A stretch of 64,000 nucleotides of DNA from Owenia fusiformis (lineage: Eukaryota; Annelida; Polychaeta; Sabellida; Oweniidae). Where the stretch lies: assembly GCA_903813345.2 (NCBI GenBank), contig CAIIXF020000004.1:350513-414512 (forward strand), given 5' to 3'. The notes under the pieces were generated by a model. The model made no database searches. It saw only the letters and a list, made by a program, of their open reading frames with translations, and was not told the origin of the DNA. Positions 23,901 to 35,900 of this stretch are shown piece by piece; the stretch's first letter is position 1; each line of letters begins with the position of its first letter. The position numbers and the translations under genes are program-made.

Positions 23901-26900
23901 GTTCTGAAACTCATTATATTTTAGTATAGTATAGTATTTTAAAACCTTGTCTTTTATATTTAATAGACTTGAACATTCCTCAGCAGGCCTTTATTTAAAA
24001 TATGACAACTTTTATTCATTTCATTGTGAAAAATCAATACATGTATTCGTAAAGTTTTATGTATTTCTTCTATTAAATCAATAAAGCGAGACATATTTCA
24101 AGTCTAGTATTTCGTGACCTTATACTTACCATTATCAAAATGCTCCAGAGCTTAGTTCATGAAATGTCTGCCTGCATATTTTCCTAAAATGTCTACCAGT
24201 CTGTATTGGGGTTCCCCGATATATGCAATCGTACTAGGACAAGCATAGTGCTTAAACATTTTTGTATTGATCCATTTTTTGCTGTGTAAAAAAGTTGGCA
24301 TGAGATATACAGTATATACTGGGAGAAAATATTTGTTTTCTGTTTGAAAAGAAGTTCACTCTACATAATTGAATTGATTTTCAGTTAGAATACAACTAGG
24401 AGTACAAAAGTTGAATTCAAATGAGTTTTGTGCAATATTTCTTCACGAAAGGGAATTCAACGCCAGCAAACCATTGATTTGTGTGCCAGTTTTGTCATGG
24501 CAGGAACTTTCATGAACACAAAACTCTAATTTTAACAACTAGTTTTCATTCTTGGTATTTCCAGCTATATACAAGGGGTGTCACAGACATTTAAAGTTTA
24601 GCATGAGCTTTGACCTTTGTAATATTTTATTAACAATTGTGACCTGTTGTGACCTTTGAACTAAGGTGATCTTTGACCTCAGGTGACCTGGGGAGCTCAT
24701 TCTCCTTCACAAGACCATGTACAGTAAAACCTGTCTAATCTGAACACCCATGGGACCAGCCAAAAGCGTTCAAATTGGCAGGTGTTCAAATTTCAAGGAT
24801 TTTGTTGGTCGGAGGGGGATTTTCATTGTTCAGTACACTATATTGAACAATTAATACTAAGTCAGAAAACAATACATGTTGTTGATGTGTTCATTCTTCA
24901 ATATGTTTATAGCCTATATGCTATGTTTTATTTACATTTTGAACAATTTCATTATTTTAGTAAAAATAACTCTTATATTTTGGCAAAGACTTTGTAATAC
25001 ACTGTAGAAGTATATGATAGTCTTGTACAAAATCTTATGCTAATCATATGACTTATCTCATATTATGGTTGAAATTTTTCTCTTTCTTGTGATATAATCC
25101 TGTCTGCAAATGTGTCTGTGTTGTCTTTGTGATTATAAAACATTTACTGATTGAATCTCAGCTATCATAACAGACCCATGGGATATAAAACAATTAGGAC
25201 CTGTTCATAATCCAAATCAAAAATATTCAGTTCATTTACAATAAGGATAAACCAATTATCTCCCAGATTCTCACCTTTCTCTTAATCCAAATCAAAAACA
25301 TCCAGGTAATCTCTAATAATGATAAATCAATTATCTTCTTGATTCACACCTTTCTCTTAATCCAAACATAAAACATTCAGTTCTTTTCTAATAGGATAAA
25401 CCAATTAACTCCTGTATTCACACCTTTCCAAAACATCCTGTTGTTTTCCACAAATTAGGGATGTCTCTGAGACTAAATAAGTTAATTAGGACAATATTGT
25501 TGCTTTGATTACATTGTATATATGTAAAGATAAATAACAACTTTAAAATTGACTCAATATCGTGACTATTGTTGAAATGTCCAGACATTTGATTTCTGAT
25601 AAAAATGTTCAGATTAGACAGGTCACTTTTTCAAATTTGGTTGTTCACTGTTCAGATTAGGAGGTGTTCAGATTTCAAGTTTTTTTTAACATGGGAGTCT
25701 ATGGAAGGAAAAAATGGGACCAAAAAAAGAGTTCAAATTGGAAGGTGTTCGGATTAGCCAGGTGTTCAGATATACAGGTTCTACTGTATACCAATTTAGT
25801 GCACTAAGATATCACTCTAGAAGGATATTGATAGATAAACTAACAGAATAAACAAAATGTTTACAGTGTTAATTATCCCACTGAACGAAGTTCGAGGGGG
25901 ATATAGAAAAGGCGTCCATTCGTCTGTCCATCCGTTCGTACGTCGATCCGTTCGTCCGTCCGTTCGTTTGTCTGGGCAATAACTCAAATACCAGTTGACA
26001 GATTTCATACAAATTTTATAGGCTCATGCCTTATGGGTGTAGGACCTCCGCTCGAGAAGGGATTTTCAATATGGTCACTTAGTTTAAAATCGCGGCCATT
26101 TTTCTGAAAACATATAATCATTGATAAATCAAATACTATTGGATGGATTTGGCTCAAATTTTATATGCTGTTGCCTGGGTATAAAAGAGCCTTGCTCAAA
26201 AAGACATTTTCAAGATGGCCACCATATTTCAAAATGGTGGCCATTTTTCGTAGAAAAACGTTATCTTTGATAAGGCAAAGACCATTCAATGGATTTGGTT
26301 CAAATTTTACATGCTGATGCCTATGGACATACGAGTTCTGCTTTAGAACTAGAAGGGAATCTCAAGATGGCAGCTAAATTTCAAAATGGCCGCCATTTTT
26401 CATAAAAGAACCTAACCTTTGATAACTCAAATACCAGTTGATGGATTTGGTTCAAGTTCTATATGTTGTTGCGTAGAGACAAAGAAGTTCTGCTCAAGAA
26501 GACATTTTCAAGATGGCCACTGAATTTCAAAATGGCTGCCACTTTTTGGAAAAAAACATAGTTATTGATAACTCAAATACCAGTGGATGGATTTGGTTCC
26601 AATTTTATATGCTGATGTTTAGGGAAAAAGGAGATCTGCTTCAGAAGAAATTTCAAAGGCGCCAGCTGAATTTCAAAATGGCTGCTATTTTTCATAAAAA
26701 AGGTTATCTTTGATAACTCAAATCCCATTGGACAGATTTACTTCAAATTTTATATACTGATGCCTAGAGATAAAGGAGCTCTGCTTGAGAAGAAATTTTC
26801 AAGGTGGCTGCTATTTATCAAAATCTCCGCCATTTTTCATTCATTTAACATGTAATCCTAGATAAATTAAGTTCCAGTTGACGGATTTGGATTAAACTCT

Positions 26901-29900
26901 ATATGCTGAGGCATTGGGAGATAGGAGCTCTGCTAAAGAAGAAATCTTTTGATTCAAGTTGTTTTCATCTGTTAAAAGTTCAGGAAGATGTGTTGAGAAC
27001 TACATTCTTTGCTGTCATTGGGAGTTGTTTTGAGACTTCATTGTAATTGTAAAAACTTTGATTCAAGTTGTTTTCATCTGTTAAAGTTCAGGAAGATTAC
27101 ATTCTTTGCTGTCATTTTTGACTTAATATTTATGATGTTTTAATTTGAATTAAATTTAAGACTTATAAGTATATTATATATTATTTGTAAATTACTATTT
27201 ATTCAACCACCAATTTGGTGACAATAGATTTCCTACATTCTTCAGTAATAAAATCAAAGTTGCATTTACACAATATTTGATTAGTGAAATTATTAATTTA
27301 CAGACATTTTAGCAAATATCGTCCAGCTAATGATTTTACTATTTTGCATTTTTACATTATGTCAAGTAACAATTAAAATTCAATATTACTTCGTTCTTTT
27401 CAACATGTTCTGGACCTTCTCAGCCTCTTGGATTCTACCCAGGACCATATAGCAGGTCAAGAGTCTTTCAAGAGTCTGTTTGTATTCCTCACTTGTCTCA
27501 CCAAACAACTCTGCATAGTCTTCTTTCAGCTTTGGTAAATATTCCAAGGCAGTTTTATTATCTCCAATATTGATTAGTGCATCAGTGTATAATTTACCTA
27601 CATATGCCCTTTCATATTCAGGCAAATTGTTGTAAGGCTTGAGTTTTGTCATATCTTCAAAGCAAAGCACTACACTGTGATAGTCTTGTAATCTACTATG
27701 ACAATGCAGTTTAATATACTTCAGATAGAGAAGAAGACCAGGAATATTTGGTGGACATACTTTGATAGCAGCATCAGTCTGTTGTAGAGCAGCTGAATCA
27801 TTCCCCATTTTAAGGTTTGAAATTGCTGCAAACATATCCTGAGTTGTGAGATTATTTGTCATATTATTTGTTTGTATTGGCTTTTTATTCATGAGAATGT
27901 GTGCTGATTTCAAGTCTCCTTTTACTATACGACAAAATTGTGCTAGGTCATAACAATTATTCTGTCTGATATTCCCAGCTAGAACATGCCAAGATTGCTC
28001 TAGAGATTCTATCATTTCTTCTGGCTCATAAATGATATCATCAGGTCCAATACATGTCTTTATTTTGACCTGCAATATACACACTTTGCATTGGCAATAC
28101 ATAATCATTGATGATGGTTTTGTAGCCATTCCAGATTTAATACAATAATTAATGCTTTGTAATCTCAGTAAGTAGCTCTGCATCAGCCTGATATGTGGAA
28201 TCCTAAGACATTCTCGCAAGACTTTAGATGGTGATAGAGAGTCCATGCAGTATGCATTATTTTCTTGATGGTAAGGGTTTAGTTCAATTATTGATTCATG
28301 TTGTTGGTTCTTTGTACAGTATGTAAGCAATCTTATGCCTATGGCAACGTTGATCATGAAGTAAAGGTGTGAACACTGCTCTGATGTTAGTATAGATTGC
28401 CTCTGTAGCTCTCTGATGATTTCCCATGGGGATGTGACATCAAGCATATGTAGATCTTTCATATTGTTTATGAAGGTGGATGGGAACCTATAGTAGTCCT
28501 TCTTTACATTTTTTGAAGACCAATCATCGAAGTTAAATTTGTACTTCTGACAATCTTCATGCATTCGTTCAAGGCATATTTGTCTAATAAACTCAGGGTT
28601 TTCACCCCTCCTAGTCGTATTAATCTGCTTTTGGAAGTCAAGAAATAGATTCTCATCTCCCAAGATTCTTGTTGCCGTGGATATGATGGTTGCCAGGTGA
28701 TAACCATGTTTTTTATCAGCCTCAGTTGTACTCAGCTCTGCCATGTATGTTGGCGTGCCAATAAGCTTGAGGGGTGGCTTCAATTCGGTTGCCTTATGAC
28801 CTGGAGGTGTTTTACTTGCCCAAGGCATATTCCCATCGAGTTTGAACCCACTTGGTGTGACATCATCGTAAAAGTCATTTGATTCCTTCTCGTTGTAGAA
28901 ATCATTCAGACTCTGAATACCCATAGCTGGTAGAGGAGTTTGACCAAGGTTCAGCACTTGTAGTAGGAAATGGAAATGAAGGTTGAGGAAATATTCATCA
29001 TGTTTGTCACTCTCAGTGAGAAATAGATACTCCAAGTCAGAGTATGGGGTTGATTCCCCTCTTGCCATAGAGCCAAGGCCAACCATGGTGATTTTACATG
29101 GTGGTGGTCCACATACAGAGATACTTTGCTCCATCAGCTCTGCACTGAATTCCTTTACAAACTTTGTGTTCTGCTTGCAGATTAACTGAGTCAGTTGATT
29201 CTTCCTATGTTCAAATCGAGGTTTTCTTTTGTCCTCAGGTTTTGGGCATTTATCCCAAACCTTTTCAAGTCTTTTCACTCTGACTTTTAGATGGTGTCGA
29301 TATTTTTCCAAATCGTCAATTTTAGTTTGGTTAATGCCTTTTTTCACACAGTAAATATTTCCCCCTAGGATGTTGTCACAATATAGTGTTTCAATTTGCA
29401 CGCATGATGTCACAATAAGTTTGCTATACCTTTGATGGTTATGCCCCTTTTCTGGGGCATTTTCCAGACGTACAAGAGCAGCATTATACAGAGCTGTAGC
29501 ATTTACATAATGTTCTCTTTCTGTTGACTTATTGATGCACCGCCTTTTGTAAGTGTCACCCATTGCTGTCAAAATTATGCCTTCCTTTTCATGATCCCGA
29601 AAAACTTCTTTTCGTAAAGAACAGAGTTCTTTTGCAAGGTTTTCTTCAATTTCTTCAATTTTCTTAAGTGGATCCATAGTCTTGTCTGTTTTACTGCAAA
29701 TATAAAATGATTTACTAATATAATTTTAATATAGATTAAGGCAACTAAAGATTATGATGTTGCAGTGAAATAGTGAAGTATGATAAGGAAAAGCTATGAA
29801 AAATCTTTCTTAAAAATTTAATGTTATTACTCCCATATAGAATACCTGTGTTACTGTAGTGTGAATGTGAACCTTTGGAATAGTGTTATTACAACCACTT

Positions 29901-32900
29901 ATAGCCTATTTTAACTTTTTTATAATTCGTAGAATTGAAATTGAAGACTTATATCTCAATGTGCCTTTGTAAAATTCTGTATGTCAACATTTGTTTTCTT
30001 TTGTTGCATACTTTATGTAAGAAATCAATCTTATTGTAAATTTTCATATTTAATTTTCTCGCCTCTGATCTGCATCTCTAATCTTATCTTATATTTTCGT
30101 ATTGTTTAATGTATCACATCAACTTACTTATCTAAATGCTCATTCTTTCTGTATATTTTTTAAAAAAATGACCACCACTTATAAATAGAATTCCCTGATG
30201 TATAATCACGCCAGGACAAGCATAGTACTGAAAGTTTTTTTCGGATTCAAGTCAATCAATGTTTTTGTTGTGTTCATATAGTTAGCATGACATATAAATA
30301 TTTGAAAAAAATATTTGTTTAGTGCTTGAAAGCATTTTTGATAGAAGAAGTTCACTTATTGAATAAATGTTCACATTTTTAAACACATGCCAAAGTATAA
30401 AAGTTGAATATAGATTAATACTGTGCAATGTTTATTCACGAATGGGATTTCAATACAGTCAAATCATTGACTTGTGTGCCAGTTTTATTGTGGCAGGCAC
30501 GGACTGTCACCATAGAACTCTGCTTTAATAAATCATTTTTCATTCATTGAATTCCAGCTTTATACAAGGGAGATCTCAGAAGTTGCTGGAATTTCATGTC
30601 TTTACTTTTACTGGCAGCCTATGCTAGTCTTAATAAAGCTTGGGAAAAATTCATAAGATTTTGTTCAGTGACCTTTCCTACCTCCTACTTTTAGCTATTT
30701 TTCAGTCACATTTTCAGAGGGCTGAAAAGGTTATTTCATCATGTTTAGGGTCATTCTGACCATGAACATTTTGATCCTGGACATGTAAATTGTATGTTGA
30801 ACTAGTTGAATTGACTGGAGGTCAAAACAGAACTCTGTTATCTTTGTCCAAAAATGTCTAAAAATGCAAAATTTTTTGTCACTTCCTGTTTTGTCATTTC
30901 CTGCATGGCACCTTAATAATTTTTTTTGTGTTGTAAAAGAGTTCGATGTCGGGCCTCGTGCAAAATTTTTTTTTCGAGTCTTGTACATGCTCGTACAAAA
31001 CAACAATTACGAGCATCGTACGAGCTTGTACAGGCCTTGAAAACAAGCTCTTAACGAGCCTGTAGGAGGATTGTGCTCCTTTTTGCTCGTAGTAACTCGT
31101 TATTCTCGAGGCTCATACGAGCTCGCACGGGGCCTGATGTAATTTGCATGTGTATTGAATAAATAAAGGGAGACATTTTCATGTCTAATATTTCGTGATC
31201 TTATACTTACGATTATCTCATTGCTCCAGTGCTCAGTTCATGAAATGTCTGCCTGCATATTTTCTTAAAATGTCTGCCAGTCTCTAGTGGGGTTCCCCAA
31301 TATATGGAATCACGCTAGGACAAGCATAGTGCTTAAACATTTTTTATTGATCCAATTTTTGCTATGTAAAAAAACTTGGCATGAAATATAAATACTGGGA
31401 GAAAATATTTGTTTTCTGTTTGAAAAGAAGTTCACTTGACATAATTGAATTGATTTTCAGTTAAAATACAAGTAGGAGTATAAGAGTTGAATTCAAATGA
31501 GTTTTGTGCAATATTTCTTCACAAAAGGGAATTCAACGCCAGCAAACCATTGATTTGTGTGCAAGTTTTATCATGGCAGGAACTTTTATGAACACAAAAC
31601 TCTAATTTTAACAACTTGTTTTCATTCTTGGTATTTCCAGCTATATACAAGGGGTGTCAAAGAAGTTGCTGGAATTTATCATTACTCTTTATATACAAAC
31701 AGCCTTTGTTAATAATGGGAGTTGGTAAATTCCTAGAATGCAACTTTCACCTTTTATTTACATAATAACCATTTTTGGAATTGTTTGATCTCTAAGTGTG
31801 ACCCTAATGGTGATCTTTACCTTCATATTTACATTTTGTTAATGACACTTTATATGCAATTCCTCTCTAACATTTGCCATTAATGGTAATTTTGACATTT
31901 AAAGTTTCACATGAGCTTTGACCTTTGTAATATTTTATGAACAATTGTGACCTTTGAACTGTGGTGATCTAAGATGACATTTGACCTGGGGTGACCTTTG
32001 ACCTGAGGTACCAATTTTGCGCATATATATCACTTATCACTTTAGAAGGATATTGATGGATGAAGTAATGAAATAAACAAATACAACAGTACTTTACAGT
32101 GTTAATTAAAGCATAAATTTACCGAGGCGCAACTTTATGGACGTTGTAGATCACTTCCACTGATGTGTCCATCAAGTAACAATGTACAATGATTATGATC
32201 AATAATAAAAAAAAATAATGCATTACAGATGCTGTCTTGAAAAAACTTCTGACTAAAATCAAGAGCCAAAGAGATGACTGGCTGACAAGTTCAACTGATC
32301 AGATCCCTGAAGTTGAGCAAAAGCAGCAAGCCAAGCCAGAAAATGTCAAACAGAGTGTTGATGAAGTTATTGTAAAGGATGGACAATCAGCTAATGATAC
32401 TCCACAAATATCCAAAGAGAAATCACTTGAAGTGCAGGGTTCTGAGATTTCAGGTTCTTTTAACTTACAAGCTCTTTAATGATCTCGTAATCCAGGTTAA
32501 ACATTGTATTTATGTTAATGTATTTCATTGGAGCTAACTTGGATTTTACAATTAAATTTGAAACTAACAAAATTCTTGCCAGTATTGATACATTATTATA
32601 ATATATACATATATATTCTTTTAGATGTTGATGTTTATTATCCCATCGAACGAAGTTCGGAGGGATATAGGGAACGCCTCCGTCCGTCCGTACGTACGTA
32701 CGTCCGTACGTCCATCCGTCCGTCCGTCTGTCCGTCCGTCCGTCCGGGCAATAACTCAAATACCGTTGGCCCGATTTTGTTCATATTTTGTACACATATA
32801 CCCTATGAGGGTTGAAGTTCTGCTCGAAAGCCGATTTTCAAAATGGCCGCTCATTTCAAAATGGCGGCCATTTTAGTGCCGATTTTACAGTAATTTAGGT

Positions 32901-35900
32901 GTAATATGTAAAACTGTAATAGCAATATGTTTTAAATGTAAAAAAATTATAAAGGACATTAATAATGCTACAAATGTAGATATTAAAGAAGCACATAGCA
33001 GCCATCTTGAAAAATGGCGGCCTTTACTCGTCATTTTACGATTTTTGCTATAACTCAAAAAATAGTGGAGCAATTTTGTTCATATTTGGTATGTGAATAC
33101 TATAAGCATTGCACACTGTCCTATGACACTTTTGGTAGAAGGCGGCCATTTTGAAAAAAAATTGAAAATGGCCGCCATTTTAACGTATTTTACTATAACT
33201 CGAAAAGTAGTGGAGCGATTTTGTTCATATTTGGTATGTGAATACTTTAAGCATGGCACACTGTCTTATGACACTTTTGGTAGAAGGCGGCCATTTTGAA
33301 AAAAATTTTGAAAAATGGCCGCCATAGGCCATTTTAATGTATTTTACTATAACTCGAAAAGTAGTGGAGTGATTTTGTTCATATTTGGTATGTGAATACT
33401 ATAAGCTTTTTTTTTTTAAAAAATGGCCGCCATTTTAACGTATTTTACTATAACTCGAAAAGTAGTGGAGTGATTTTGTTCATATTTGATATGTGAATAC
33501 TTTAAGCATGGCACATTGTCTAATAAAACTTTGGGGAGTAGTCGGCCATTTTGAAAAATGGCCACCATTTTTATGTGTGTTATTTTACAAGTACGTGTGC
33601 GATTTTTCAAAAATTTTAGAGGTGGCTACTTAAAAGCATATTATTTCTTCTGATGACAACTTGGCTAGTGAGCAACCATTTTGAAAATGGTGGCCTTTCT
33701 GGTGTGTTGTTTTATGATATTTGCTATTCGTTTGTAAAAATGCCAGCCATTTCTGTTCGATGGGATTCGCTACGCTTTGGCGTTGCCGTTGTTCTGGTTA
33801 TACAACTCAACCGCTCTTATTTTAAGGCAGCTTGTTGTTCAACATTGGAATGTTCATGTTTGTAAAAATCAACTTAGCATCTTAATGTCTTCATGTTTTG
33901 TTTAGATGCTCCTTAGGATCCCCAACTTCATAGTTTTAATATCTATATGATTGTCTTCTTCAGACACAGTCTCTGCAGATTCGATCTCCCAGTACCCAAT
34001 CTCCCAAAAGACAAGCTCAACAGTATCTCACCAGGCTGACTCCACTGTGTCACCTAAGGAGGTCTCCATGGAGTCTCAACAATCTGGCTCCACTGTGTCA
34101 GAGTACCCTATATCGGAGCAGGCAGTCACTGCAGTGTCTGATGGCAGAACAAACACTACAGAAAGACTTATAGAAACTGTTAGAAAATCACAAGGTAAAG
34201 TCATTTGAATTATGTTATTATTTTCAGTTCGGAATCTGAAATTGTTACTTATGAAAGGCAAAACGTACACTAGCTATAGTGATTTAGATTTGTTCATGAA
34301 AGCCCAAATGCATTGGTGATAATTTGTTTTATATGAACATACATTTGTATTACAGACCCATTCTCTCTGAGACAGCCCCATGATGATGCTATTGAAGTGT
34401 TAGAATCACTTCAGAGACATAACACTATAAACATATACATTTGTATTACAGACCCATTCTCTCTGAGACAGCCCTATGATGATGCTATTGAAGTGTTAGA
34501 ATCACTTCAGAGACATAACACTATAAACATATACATTTGTATTACAGACCCATTCTCTCTGAGACAGCCCTTAGATGATGCTATTGAAGTGTTAGAATCA
34601 CTTCAGAGACATAACACTATAAACATATACATTTGTATTACAGACCCATTCTCTCTGAGACAGCCCTATGATGATGCTATTGAATTGTTAGAATCACTTC
34701 AGAGACAAAACACTATAAACATATACATTTGTATTACAGACCCATTCTCTCTGAGACAGCCCTATGATGATGCTATTGAATTATTAGAATCACTTCAGAG
34801 ACAAAACACTATAAACATATACATTTGTATTACAGACCCATTCTCTCTGAGACAGCCCTATGATGATGCTATTGAATTGTTAGAATCACTTCAGAGACAT
34901 AACACTATAAACATATACATTTGTATTACAGACCCATTCTCTCTGAGACAGCCCTATGATGATGCTATTGAAGTGTTAGAATCACTTCAGAGACATAACA
35001 CTATAAACATATACATTTGTATTACAGACCCATTCTCTCTGAGACAGCCCTATGATGATGCTATTGAAGTGTTAGAATCACTTCAGAGACATAACACTAT
35101 AAACATATACATTTGTATTACAGACCCATTCTCTCTGAGACAGCCCTATGATGATGCTATTGAATTGTTAGAATCACTTCAGAGACAAAACACTATAAAC
35201 ATATACATTTGTATTACAGACCCATTCTCTCTGAGACAGCCCTATGATGATGCTATTGAATTGTTAGAATCACTTCAGAGACAAAACACTATAAACATAT
35301 ACATTTGTATTACAGACCCATTCTCTCTGAGACAGCCCTATGATGATGCTATTGAAGTAATAGAATCACTTCAGAGACATAAGACTATAAACATATACAT
35401 TTGTATTACAGACCCATTCTCTCTGAGACAGCCCTATGATGATGCTATTGAAGTGTTAGAATCACTTCAGAGACATAACACTATAAACATATACATTTGT
35501 ATTACAGACCCATTCTCTCTGAGACAGCCCTTAGATGATGCTATTGAAGTGTTGAATCAATTCAGAGACATAACACTATTAACATATACATTTGTATTAC
35601 AGACCCATTCTCTCTGAGACAGCCCTATGATGATGCTATTGAATTGTTAGAATCACTTCAGAGACAAAACACTATAAACATATACATTTGTATTACAGAC
35701 CCATTCTCTCTGAGACAGCCCTATGATGATGCTATTGAATTGTTAGAATCACTTCAGAGACAAAATACTATAAACATATACATTTGTATTACAGACCCAT
35801 TCTCTCTGAGACAGCCCTATGATGATGCTATTGAATTGTTAGAATCACTTCAGAGACAAAACACTATAAACATATACATTTGTATTACAGACCCATTCTC

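Larger units (their letters stand above)
19240..25872. repeat. Segmental duplication, copy 1 (carries the 782-aa NTase gene)
   Basis: This matches 27,186-32,110 in the same order: poly(A) region, antisense gene, upstream region, a ~420-bp block, and the end sequence AGAAGGATATTGAT..CAGTGTTAATT. A further ~200 bp of homology lies left of the 5.5-kb insertion (13,520-13,717 against 26,946-27,190). Within each copy a ~420-bp block starting GGTTCCCCGATATAT and AGGACAAGCATAGT is itself present twice (about 22,066 and 24,208; 30,187 and 31,289). Confidence 0.85.
26946..32110. repeat. Segmental duplication, copy 2 (carries the 763-aa NTase gene)
   Basis: Matches 13,520-13,717 plus 19,240-25,872. 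The left edge contains a doubled ~117-bp unit (CAAGTTGTTTTCATCTG..). It lacks the 5.5-kb element, the 104-bp array and the pogo-like MITE found in copy 1, and has its own small insertion at about 30,945-31,140. Confidence 0.85.

Noticed and set aside
32528-32876. PSVRPSVRPSV-type frames at the CCGT microsatellites (also near 11.9, 25.9 and 54.2 kb)
   Set aside because: Translation of the tetranucleotide repeat in several frames.
34397-35617. Separate 406-aa repeat protein
   Set aside because: It is the first half of the exon 13 acceptor array before a one-base deletion, not an independent gene.
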